Below, one piece after another: positions 56,127 through 64,000 of a stretch of DNA of 64,000 nt. Each line of letters begins with the position of its first letter. Position 1 is the stretch's first letter. The position numbers and the translations under genes are program-made. Source of the stretch: Anthocerotibacter panamensis C109 (GTDB lineage Bacteria > Cyanobacteriota > Cyanobacteriia > Gloeobacterales > Anthocerotibacteraceae); assembly GCF_018389385.1 (NCBI RefSeq), contig NZ_CP062698.1, positions 3,814,667-3,878,666 of the forward strand. The letters run 5' to 3'. The notes below the pieces were generated by a model. The model made no database searches, was not told where the DNA came from, and saw only the letters and a program-made list of their open reading frames with translations.

Positions 56127-57143
56127 ATGGCAAACATTCCGTTCAAAATCTCGTTGAAGGTCCCCCATGTCGCTGCTGAGGACCTTGAAGCACTCCAGGA
56201 CAACCTGCTCCACGAATCCCTTCCTGGTCTTAACTATCTCGTCCTGGTGGTCGGCTCCTGTCTCATTGCTACGCTGGGACTGCTCTCCAACAGCGCTGCT
56301 GTCATTATTGGCGCGATGATTATTGCACCTTTGATGTTGCCCATTCGCGGCATTGCGCTGGGGGCCTTGAATGGCAATGTCCTGCTCTTTCGCGTAGGCG
56401 TGGTCTCGATTGCCTTGGGGACCGTGCTGGGCGTGGGGCTCTCCTGTCTGTTGGGTCTGGTTGTGAATGTGCCTGAATTCGGCAGCGAGATCCTGGCGCG
56501 GACCCAGCCTACTTTGTTGGATTTGGGCATCGCTCTAGGCGCCGGCTGGGTGGGGGCGTTCGCCAAGGTGCGCAGGGGAATTTCGGATACCCTGGCGGGA
56601 GTCGCGATCTCCGTGGCGCTGATGCCTCCGGTCTGCGTGATCGGCTTGGGGCTCTCCCGACTGGATGGGACCATCGGTCTTGGGGCTATGCTGCTCTACG
56701 GAACCAATTTGGTGGGCATTGCGCTGGCTTGTATCGTGACTTTTGGGGCTACTGGCTACAGTTCTTTGTCCCGCGCCCCCAAGGTTTTGCTGTGGACCAT
56801 GTTTTTTACCTTATTGTTAGTATTACCACTTAGCTTAAGCTTCTTCCGGTTATTGACGCAGGCACAGTTAGAAGACAAGCTCAAACAAGCCCTGCTCAAT
56901 AAAACGATTACTTTTCAGCGTGTCCTGCTGCGCCGTAGCGAATTTGACTGGCTGACCAACCCACCGACAGTAGTCCTCAATGTCAGTTCCTCACAACCCA
57001 TCACGCCCCGTCAGGTGCAGTTGCTCGAAAAATTTGTCCAAAATGAAACTAGGCAGCCCTTTACTATCATCCTAAACGTGACCAACGTGACCGAGGTGCG
57101 CAGTACCGAAGCTGAAGCGATGCTAGAGACGCCCTCAAAGTAG
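56127..57143 (+). CDS. DUF389-family membrane protein
   Basis: The protein has 338 residues. The membrane part shows SNSAAVIIGAMIIAPLMLPIRGIALGAL, the hallmark of DUF389 (TIGR00341), followed by several helices (LLWTMFFTLLLVLPLSLSFF among them). A soluble C-terminal domain of about 100 residues follows. Function is unknown. AGGAGA precedes the ATG; codons upstream from 56097 were rejected. It converges with the lactate dehydrogenase gene, four bases apart. Confidence 0.82.
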   Translation: MANIPFKISLKVPHVAAEDLEALQDNLLHESLPGLNYLVLVVGSCLIATLGLLSNSAAVIIGAMIIAPLMLPIRGIALGALNGNVLLFRVGVVSIALGTVLGVGLSCLLGLVVNVPEFGSEILARTQPTLLDLGIALGAGWVGAFAKVRRGISDTLAGVAISVALMPPVCVIGLGLSRLDGTIGLGAMLLYGTNLVGIALACIVTFGATGYSSLSRAPKVLLWTMFFTLLLVLPLSLSFFRLLTQAQLEDKLKQALLNKTITFQRVLLRRSEFDWLTNPPTVVLNVSSSQPITPRQVQLLEKFVQNETRQPFTIILNVTNVTEVRSTEAEAMLETPSK

Positions 57144-57147
57144 CCCT

Positions 57148-58152
57148 CTAGCCCCCGATAAGACAGAAAGCCTGCTGCAAAATTCGGGCGGAGTGGCGCA
57201 ACTGTTGGTGTTCATCGGGACATAGCGGGATATTTATGGTACCGGCGATGCCCTGACGGTTGATGACACTCGGTAGGCTGAGGCAGACTTCCTCCAGACC
57301 ATACTGCCCCTGGAGCAGACCACTGACTGTCAGGACTCGGTTTTGATTATGGAGGATGGCTTGGGCGATCTGCGTCACACCCAGACCGATGGCATAACAG
57401 GTGGACCCTTTGCGCCGGATGATCTCATAGGCGGCGGTTTGGACCTGATGGAATATCCCCTCCAACCAGTCTGGCTCCTCAGGGACATGCACGCGTCGTA
57501 GATCTACCCCAGCGACATGGATGGCACTCCAGACCGGCACCGCGCTATCCCCATGCTCCCCGAGGATATAGGCATGTACACTACGCGGATCGAGGCTGAG
57601 GCGTTGGGCGAGCAACGCCCGGAAGCGGGCGGTATCCAGGATCGTACCGGTACCGATGACACGAGAAGGCGGGAGTCCCGAGCGTTGGAGCGTCAAGTGG
57701 GTCAGGACATCGACCGGGTTGCTGACCACGATATAAATGGCCTCCGGGCAGGAGCGCGCGATCTCGGGGATGAGATGGTCGAAAAGGGGCGCATTGTATT
57801 GCGCTAAATCAAGGCGCGATCCGGTGGAGCTACGCTGTTTGGTAGCAGCGGTGATGATGACAATATCCGCGCTCCGGCAGTCCATCACGGTGCCTGCCCG
57901 GATTTCCGTGGGCGCAACAAAAGGCAGACCGTGGACCAAGTCCATCACTTCGCCTTCGAGCTTTTCTTGCTCAGGATCAACCAGAATCAGCTCGTCAAAA
58001 ATGTTCTGAATGACCAGGGAATAGGCACAGGCGGTGCCCACATGACCTGCCGCCCCGATAATGGCCCCCCGGCGGAGCTTGTGCCGGTCTTGCTGAAAGG
58101 GGGTGAACAGCGGCATCGGGATGTTTTCCAGGTCGTCGAAAGCATCAACCAT
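57148..58152 (-). CDS. L-lactate/malate dehydrogenase family; probably lactate dehydrogenase
   Basis: The protein has about 334 residues. The NAD site is IIGAAGHVGTACAYSL, with Asp in LILVDPEQEK. The substrate loop reads ITAATKQRSSTGSRLDL; the glutamine aligns with Gln102 of lactate dehydrogenase, where malate dehydrogenases have Arg. The catalytic motif is GEHGDSAVPVWS. It would interconvert pyruvate and lactate, as in fermentation in the dark. The loop is one residue longer than usual. The start is uncertain because no ribosome-binding site is clear. Motif copy D is 40 bases upstream. Confidence 0.83.
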   Translation of the reverse strand: MVDAFDDLENIPMPLFTPFQQDRHKLRRGAIIGAAGHVGTACAYSLVIQNIFDELILVDPEQEKLEGEVMDLVHGLPFVAPTEIRAGTVMDCRSADIVIITAATKQRSSTGSRLDLAQYNAPLFDHLIPEIARSCPEAIYIVVSNPVDVLTHLTLQRSGLPPSRVIGTGTILDTARFRALLAQRLSLDPRSVHAYILGEHGDSAVPVWSAIHVAGVDLRRVHVPEEPDWLEGIFHQVQTAAYEIIRRKGSTCYAIGLGVTQIAQAILHNQNRVLTVSGLLQGQYGLEEVCLSLPSVINRQGIAGTINIPLCPDEHQQLRHSARILQQAFCLIGG

Positions 58153-58192
58153 TGGGTCAGGCAAACTTGGTCTGCAAACATAACGCGCAAAC

Positions 58193-58208
58193 GTGAAAAA
58201 CTTGGGAA
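58193..58208 (-). repeat. Dispersed motif, copy D (upstream of lactate dehydrogenase)
   Basis: The plus strand reads GTGAAAAACTTGGGAA. The eight bases before it (GCGCAAAC) also resemble copy A. A small inverted repeat GCACG-CGTGC follows. Confidence 0.7.
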
Positions 58209-58301
58209 GAGCACGCAGCTTCGTGCTTCGCAAGTATGCAAAAATTTCCCCTCTTTAGCTATAGCCAAAGAGGGGCACATAAAGCTTGGAATCAGCGGCT
58301 G

Positions 58302-58661
58302 TTAGGCAGAGAAAGAAGTACCACAGCTACACGAGCGCTCGGCGTTGGGGTTATTAAACTTAAACCCCCCGCCCAGTAGGTCGTCGCTGAAATCTAATTC
58401 CAGCCCGTACAGGAACAGGAGACTTTTCTTGTCTACCACGACCTTAAAGCCCCCCTCGTAGTCAAATAATTCGTCGCGGGGCGTAACATTTTCCGGCTCA
58501 TCAAAATTCATGGTGTAGGAAAGACCCGAGCACCCGCCGCCTTTGATGCCCATCCGCATGTAGAGGTCTTCCCCTTTGCGCTCCCGCAACCGTAGGACTT
58601 CGGCAAGTGCGGCTTCGGTCATCTTGATCCCCTTGGACCGGGGCTTAGTTGCTGCTACCAT
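58302..58661 (-). CDS. iscA: IscA/SufA-type iron-sulfur carrier
   Basis: The protein has 119 residues. The three cysteines of A-type carriers are visible in KGGGCSGLSY and CSCGTSF. GFKVVVDKKSLLFLYGLELDF is typical of the fold. It delivers iron-sulfur clusters to apo-proteins. GAGGAGG precedes the ATG. It lies 47 bases downstream of iscU on the same strand, suggesting one transcript. Confidence 0.9.
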   Translation of the reverse strand: MVAATKPRSKGIKMTEAALAEVLRLRERKGEDLYMRMGIKGGGCSGLSYTMNFDEPENVTPRDELFDYEGGFKVVVDKKSLLFLYGLELDFSDDLLGGGFKFNNPNAERSCSCGTSFSA

Positions 58662-58708
58662 GTGCCCTCCTCTTTGTTACTAAAGCTGGCTAAAGTTTGC
58701 TAAGGCAC

Positions 58709-59104
58709 TTAGGCTTTGACGTTGGTTTCCTGCTTGGCCTGATAGTCGGCGATTGCGGCGCGGATAGCATCTTCGGCGAGCACCGAGCAGTGGATCTTAA
58801 CCGGGGGCAAGTTGAGTTCCTTGACGATATCCGTGTTGCGAATCTTGAGGGCATCGTCGAGGGTGCAGCCCTTCAGGTATTCGGTAGCCAGTGAAGAGGA
58901 GGCAATCGCCGAGCCGCAGCCAAAGGTCTTGAACTTGGCTTCTTCGATAACCCCTTGCTCGTTGACGCGAATCTGCAACTTCATTACGTCGCCGCACTCG
59001 GGCGCACCCACCATACCCGTCCCGACATTGGCATCGCTCTTGTCAAGCGAGCCGATGTTGCGGGGATTGTTGTAGTGGTCGATCACCTTGTCACTGTACG
59101 CCAT
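58709..59104 (-). CDS. iscU: IscU iron-sulfur cluster scaffold
   Basis: The protein has 131 residues and is very like the E. coli IscU: MAYSDKVIDHYNNPRNIGS, GAPECGDVMKLQI, TFGCGSAIASSSLATE and the LPPVKIHCSVLAEDAI loop. All three cluster cysteines are present. It builds [2Fe-2S] clusters from a cysteine desulfurase. Most cyanobacteria rely on SUF and Nfu proteins and lack a true IscU. No iscS or chaperone gene is in the window. GAGGAAG precedes the ATG. Confidence 0.92.
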   Translation of the reverse strand: MAYSDKVIDHYNNPRNIGSLDKSDANVGTGMVGAPECGDVMKLQIRVNEQGVIEEAKFKTFGCGSAIASSSLATEYLKGCTLDDALKIRNTDIVKELNLPPVKIHCSVLAEDAIRAAIADYQAKQETNVKA

Positions 59105-59343
59105 GGGTTGCTTCCTCGTTCCTTTGCAGATGTGGTTTCAGCGCCGATTTTCCTAAAGAAAACCAATTTAGTTCTGTATGTAGTTTAGCGCAGGATCGCT
59201 GACTAGGCATAAGTCCTTGAGAAATGCAGCCCTGAATAGATTCCGCTATCCAAGCCCCGCGCCCTCTAGTGAATACTTGCGGACCTGTTCCCCTGGACTA
59301 GGTTTTTGGGGTACTCTGCACCATAACGCACCCCAGGCTCTGG

Positions 59344-60093
<750 letters not shown>

Positions 60094-60102
60094 GAAGAAA
60101 GG

Positions 60103-60840
60103 CTACTTACGGTCATTTAAACCCCAATCGTAGTCCAGATAGCTGATTTTCAACCGCCGGTTATCGAGAGCTTTGAGCGCTTCGGATTCGGCATACTTCT
60201 TGAGAAATTCGGATACAGAGCCCCCAAAATCGTCCCTAAACCAGTAGAAGATCTTGCTGAGTTTCACGGTGCCACGGGCGTTGTCGTATTGATTCTTTTT
60301 GGGGTCATTGATGAATTGGCGGGCGGCTTCGTCAAGTTGGCTGTCGAGTTGGTCAGCGGTATAGGCGCGGTTGCGCAGACGCGGACAACTCCTAGAGGCA
60401 CAGACAATGGCGAAATGGATGCGGGGTTCTTTAAACTGCCCGCGGAGAACTTCGTTCTCGATCTCGTCCAGGCTATAGCTATGCCCATGAACTTCGTGGC
60501 GTGCTGTTTTAAAAAAAGAGAGGTCCGGGATAAAGCTGCCGGGGCGGACTGTTTCGATGGGATAGCGCTCTAGGACACTTTCGAGGGCAAAGGCGTTATA
60601 GGCGTTGATCCAAAAAGCCAGTTTTGCTGCGCGGTTAGGAAGTGTTTCGGGATCCAAGTCTTTGAAGCTGTTGATTTGGTCCTTGAGGGTTGTGGCATCT
60701 TGGGCTTTCCATCGGGCATAGTCCACACGCCCGAGACCATCTACATAAGTAGTGAGCAGGCGGTTGTAGGGGGAGGTCTCTGCCCAGACCGGGAGCGCGA
60801 GGACGCCCAGTAGGATAGATAGAACAATACCGCTACGCAT
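60103..60840 (-). CDS. DUF547 secreted protein
   Basis: The protein has 245 residues from the ATG at 60840, which places a clear signal peptide at the N-terminus (MRSGIVLSILLGVLALPVWA). The DUF547 core shows KLAFWINAYNAFALESVL, IPDLSFFKTARHEVHGHSYSLDEIEN and RIHFAIVCASRSCPRLRNRAY. The conserved cysteines near CASRSC are present. Its function is unknown; it is probably periplasmic. It converges with the ATPase gene. Confidence 0.82.
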   Translation of the reverse strand: MRSGIVLSILLGVLALPVWAETSPYNRLLTTYVDGLGRVDYARWKAQDATTLKDQINSFKDLDPETLPNRAAKLAFWINAYNAFALESVLERYPIETVRPGSFIPDLSFFKTARHEVHGHSYSLDEIENEVLRGQFKEPRIHFAIVCASRSCPRLRNRAYTADQLDSQLDEAARQFINDPKKNQYDNARGTVKLSKIFYWFRDDFGGSVSEFLKKYAESEALKALDNRRLKISYLDYDWGLNDRK

Positions 60841-60903
60841 AAGCTTCGCCCAGTCACAACTGCTTTTATACGTCAATTCGGTTGGCTCTGGATTTATATC
60901 CAA

Positions 60904-61205
60904 ATGCTTGGGCTGGATCTGGGGGAGTCTGCGAATGCTTCTGAGGTCAGGTTCTAGTCTCGCGCCTATGCGGGGTCGGCTGAGATGGGCATTCCTGCCT
61001 TAAATCTCTGAAAAAGCTGTCCACTCACTTTTTAGAGGTAATTACTAAAACCCTCCCTAGGCTTGCTTTCTAGCGGTTCGTCGTCTCCTGATCTTTGATC
61101 GAAGAACCTATTTGCTTGTAAAGAGAACCTCGATCTTTGATCGAAGTAGATATTTCGCCTTTTTGGGTACATGTGAGCTTCTAGCAAGTTTGTAGTGCCC
61201 TCTAT
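60904..61205. other. Intergenic region with a repeated GATC inverted repeat
   Basis: GATCTTTGATCGAAG occurs twice, ending at 61103 and 61145, 42 bases apart. In the second copy CGATC-TTT-GATCG is a perfect small inverted repeat. It follows the end of the leftward 94-residue membrane protein gene and lies upstream of the DUF547 gene. No coding frame was supported. Confidence 0.55.
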
Positions 61206-61490
61206 TTATCGCTTCAGGAAGCGTCGAGCTTGCCGGTAATACTGTGGAACCTGGGGTAGTTGGCGGATAATGGCCCCTATCGTCTTGAGCAATTGGCGCA
61301 ATCCAACCAGTTGCCCCCGGCTAGTTTCAATTTGGGTAGCCACTTGAGGTAGCGCGGTCTCTAGCTCTTGAGCCAAAATTTCGACCTGTCGAGCAAGTAG
61401 ATCCACCTGCTGATACAAGCGCAGCACCCCCAACAGGAACGCTACCACTAGCACTATCAGCACACCGTTGAAGATGACTACGCCCCACAT
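61206..61490 (-). CDS. Small membrane-anchored coiled-coil protein
   Basis: The product has 94 residues. One N-terminal helix (VVIFNGVLIVLVVAFLLGVL) is followed by a predicted coiled coil (LYQQVDLLARQVEILAQELETALPQVATQIE). The ATG begins three bases after the cysS stop on the same strand, so it is co-transcribed with cysS. It recalls DUF948-type proteins, but identity is not certain. Confidence 0.6.
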   Translation of the reverse strand: MWGVVIFNGVLIVLVVAFLLGVLRLYQQVDLLARQVEILAQELETALPQVATQIETSRGQLVGLRQLLKTIGAIIRQLPQVPQYYRQARRFLKR

Positions 61491-61493
61491 CGA

Positions 61494-62918
61494 CTAGTCT
61501 TTCCAGTGCCAAGAGGTCGTCTTGTCTTTGTGATCTACGAGTACCACGCCCTTTGCTAAAAGTTCCGCCCGGATGCAGTCGGAAGTGGCGAAGTCACGGG
61601 CAGCTTTGGCTTGCTGGCGTTGCGTGATGAGCGCTTCGATAACGGAGGGTTGCAGGATAGTCTTCGGCGTTATGGTTTCTGGCTCAAGGACCAATCCCAA
61701 CGGCTCCAACAGATGTAGGAGCGTCCGCCATAACTTCGCCAAAGTAGATGGCTCTAGGGTCAGAGAACCGCCGTGCAGGTGGATATTACGCTCTGGAAGC
61801 AATTGCTTGACGACCTCGAAGACGACCGCCAAGCCCTGAGGTGTGTTCAGGTCGTTGTCCATCGCCTGCGTGAAGCGCTCCACCAGATCTTGATCGCGCT
61901 CCCCTTGCGGCGTAAATCCTAACTCCCGACCGAAGCGCACGACCCGCTCTACGTTGTCCCAAGTGTGCTGCGCTGCCTCCAAAGATTCATCCGTAAAATC
62001 AATCGTCGTGCGGTAGTGGCTTTGGAGGGTCAACAGCCTTAAAGCAAAAGGATGGATGCGCTCAAGGGCGCTCTGGATCGTGATGAAGTTGCCCAAAGAC
62101 TTGGACATCTTCTCGCCGTTGACCTTGACGAAAGCATTGTGCATCCAATAGTTCGCCAATGGAGCACCGTGGAGCGCCTCCGACTGCGCGATTTCATTTT
62201 CGTGGTGCGGGAAAACCAAATCTTCGCCCCCCGCATGGATGTCAATCGTCGCCCCCATATGCTTTTGGATCATCGCCGAGCACTCAATATGCCAGCCGGG
62301 GCGTCCAGTGCTAAAGGGGGTTTCCCAGGAGGGCTCCCCTGGTTTAGCCGTCTTCCACAGGGCGAAGTCCAACGGGTCGTGCTTGCGCTCCAACTCTTCA
62401 CTGTGGACCCGTTCACTGGCTCCCACCTCCAACTCGGCGATGCGCTTGCCGGAGAGTTTGCCGTAGCTCGGGAATTTACGCACCGGATAGTACACATCCC
62501 CGTTGGCCTGATAGGCGTAATCGCGCTGGAGTAAATCCGAAATAAAGTCCACCATTTCCGCTATGCTCTCGGTTGCACGCGGATAGAGGTCTGCTCGCTT
62601 GATGTTGAGTCGGTCCATATCCTCGAAGTAGGTTTGGATATTGTCCATGACGACAGCCTCCCAAGACCGACCTTCTAGCCGCGCACGCTGGATGATCTTG
62701 TCGTCGATATCCGTGAAATTCTGCACATATTGGACGCGATAGCCCCGCCATTCCAAATAGCGCCTGAGGGTGTCCCAGACCAGAAAGCAGCGTCCATGAC
62801 CGATATGGCAGCGGTCGTAGACCGTCACGCCACAGACATACATGCGCACTTGGTCAGGCTCTTGGGGGACAAAAGGTTCCTTGCGCCCCGACAGGCTGTT
62901 GTAGACGGCTAAACTCAT
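61494..62918 (-). CDS. cysS: Cysteinyl-tRNA synthetase
   Basis: The protein has 474 residues. The class I signatures are HIGHGRC (HIGH motif) and KMSKSLGN. A zinc-ligand cysteine lies in MYVCGVTVYD, with others in the HIECSAM and HHENEIAQSEAL regions. It charges tRNA-Cys. It is divergent from the ferredoxin gene. The length and motif order are normal. Confidence 0.96.
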   Translation of the reverse strand: MSLAVYNSLSGRKEPFVPQEPDQVRMYVCGVTVYDRCHIGHGRCFLVWDTLRRYLEWRGYRVQYVQNFTDIDDKIIQRARLEGRSWEAVVMDNIQTYFEDMDRLNIKRADLYPRATESIAEMVDFISDLLQRDYAYQANGDVYYPVRKFPSYGKLSGKRIAELEVGASERVHSEELERKHDPLDFALWKTAKPGEPSWETPFSTGRPGWHIECSAMIQKHMGATIDIHAGGEDLVFPHHENEIAQSEALHGAPLANYWMHNAFVKVNGEKMSKSLGNFITIQSALERIHPFALRLLTLQSHYRTTIDFTDESLEAAQHTWDNVERVVRFGRELGFTPQGERDQDLVERFTQAMDNDLNTPQGLAVVFEVVKQLLPERNIHLHGGSLTLEPSTLAKLWRTLLHLLEPLGLVLEPETITPKTILQPSVIEALITQRQQAKAARDFATSDCIRAELLAKGVVLVDHKDKTTSWHWKD

Positions 62919-63107
62919 CGCGGTGGGTCCCTTGTTCCTCTCGTAATCCTAGCGCCTCTGTCATGCCCCTGGACAACCCGTTAAATTCCGTCCTCATAGG
63001 TAAAATTTCTTTATGGGGCCTAAAGATTTTCCCTTGTACTTGGGGCCGCTCTGCAATAAGCTGAAAATTTGTGAAGGGTCTTCTTGATCTGAATTGGGAG
63101 AATTGGC

Positions 63108-63404
63108 ATGGCAACGTACAAAGTTACTTTGAAAACCCCCTCGGGCACTCAAGTCATCGACTGTCCTGACGACAAATACATCCTTGATGTCGCTGAGGAA
63201 AAGGGCCTTGACCTGCCCTTCTCTTGCCGCGCTGGAGCTTGCTCTACCTGCGCCGGGAAACTGATCTCCGGTGCTGCCCCTGACCAGTCCGACCAGTCCT
63301 TCCTGGATGACGACCAGATTGCCGCTGGCTATGTGCTGACTTGCGTAGCCTATGCCACGGGCGAATGCACCATCGAGACCCATAAGGAAGAAGAACTGTA
63401 CTAG
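63108..63404 (+). CDS. petF: Plant-type [2Fe-2S] ferredoxin
   Basis: The protein has 98 residues. The four cluster cysteines appear as CRAGACSTC followed by [19 protein letters not shown] is the usual start. It accepts electrons from photosystem I and serves FNR, nitrite and sulfite reductases. GGGAG precedes the ATG. Its last four bases overlap the end of the convergent gene. Confidence 0.96.
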   Translation: MATYKVTLKTPSGTQVIDCPDDKYILDVAEEKGLDLPFSCRAGACSTCAGKLISGAAPDQSDQSFLDDDQIAAGYVLTCVAYATGECTIETHKEEELY

Positions 63405-64000
63405 GTCCGGCCTCCGCGTGCCTGTCTTCTCAGCCACCCTACCGTCAACAAGGTGAGTCCAAGCAGCCCTAGGCCCAGGAAGAGCCATTGTGTCCAACTG
63501 GTTCCCTGGCCTTGGGCGCTTATTTTAGCTTCCTGGAGGGTCAGCGAATCGCCGATCCCCATCTCAAGGGTCAGCACACTGCGCACCTGCTCGACCGGAC
63601 GGAGCGTTTCAAGTCTTGCCTCTCTTTGAAAGCCCACTTCCCGGCCCTGACTCGCCACGGGGTCAAGGGTAATTTCGCGCAGGGGTTGCTTCCCACTCAC
63701 CACGGTCCAGGTGTTTTGAGGGATGTTGATCTGCTGTCTGGCATCGGTGACATCAGACCATTTGCCGCGATAAGCCAGGGTCATCATGACGGGACTTGCC
63801 AGTTCCACAGGGCTACTTTGTACGGTGATCACAATTTTTCCTCCCGCACCCAGGTTAGTGATGGCTCCCTGGAGGGGAGTTTCTAGCTTCAGGGTGAGGT
63901 TGCCCTCTTCGTAGGTCTGTTGGACCTGTAGCTCGATATCAAAGGGGCTGTCGGACTGGTCATCCACGGTTCCCTGGTAGCGGATATAGCCCGGTTGGGT
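63401..64000 (-). CDS. C-terminal part of a membrane-anchored protein, cut by the window edge
   Basis: The frame is open to the window edge, so the start is outside; the GTG at 63967 is internal. The visible 199 residues include [21 protein letters not shown] and beta-rich sequence and end with a helix ([19 protein letters not shown]) and a basic tail (RRQARGGR). The layout, an extracytoplasmic domain with a C-terminal anchor, suggests a surface-anchored protein. No family was recognised. Confidence 0.65.
   Translation of the reverse strand, partial: TQPGYIRYQGTVDDQSDSPFDIELQVQQTYEEGNLTLKLETPLQGAITNLGAGGKIVITVQSSPVELASPVMMTLAYRGKWSDVTDARQQINIPQNTWTVVSGKQPLREITLDPVASQGREVGFQREARLETLRPVEQVRSVLTLEMGIGDSLTLQEAKISAQGQGTSWTQWLFLGLGLLGLTLLTVGWLRRQARGGRT

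Overview
The window looks like a chromosomal segment of a cyanobacterium with a fairly GC-rich genome. The evidence is a Form IB RuBisCO operon with its chaperone (rbcL-rbcX-rbcS), a plant-type [2Fe-2S] ferredoxin, a PedR-like small LuxR regulator, a ComFB/CdgR-type protein, a PEP-CTERM protein, and PUFA/heterocyst-glycolipid-type polyketide synthase domains. The species cannot be fixed from the sequence alone. An IscU-IscA pair, uncommon in cyanobacteria, hints at an unusual or early-branching lineage.

Layout. 1-900 is AT-rich with no convincing gene. 902-7008 holds a TonB-like protein, a large KR-DH polyketide-synthase-like protein with a defective-looking carrier domain, and a sulfite reductase. 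7173-13109 is mostly one export operon: an HlyD-type adaptor, a double ATPase and two ABC-2 permeases (YbhG/F/S/R-like). 13255-16192 holds a gene remnant, a small membrane protein and the coupled rapZ-yvcK pair. 16213-21363 holds a divergent pair: a phosphotransferase/kinase fusion and a giant cyclase-ATPase-TPR protein whose 3' third is abruptly AT-rich.

21986-37984 is a CRISPR locus. A WYL regulator diverges from cas4-cas1-cas2. These are followed by a 16-unit 21-bp tandem repeat, a leader with an extended -10 promoter, and a very large array: 169 repeats and 168 spacers by hand count. No interference (effector) genes are in the window. Two spacer pairs encode identical peptides with only synonymous differences, so the array sampled diverged relatives of the same mobile elements. 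A broken IS30-family transposase lies at the far end of the array.

38555-51922 carries housekeeping and stress genes: maf, pedR-like, secY-adk, rbcLXS, a DJ-1/ferritin-like fusion, an M48 protease, a glutathionyl-hydroquinone reductase, two SPFH proteins and a PEP-CTERM protein. 51964-58152 has leftward regulatory and metabolic genes (tandem Usp, a five-module response regulator, ComFB, lactate dehydrogenase) interleaved with four copies of a 16-bp dispersed motif. 58302-64000 holds iscA and iscU, an orphan amino-acid ABC ATPase, a DUF547 protein, cysS, ferredoxin, and a gene cut by the window edge.

All calls rest on reading the sequence and on remembered family motifs. No database search was run.
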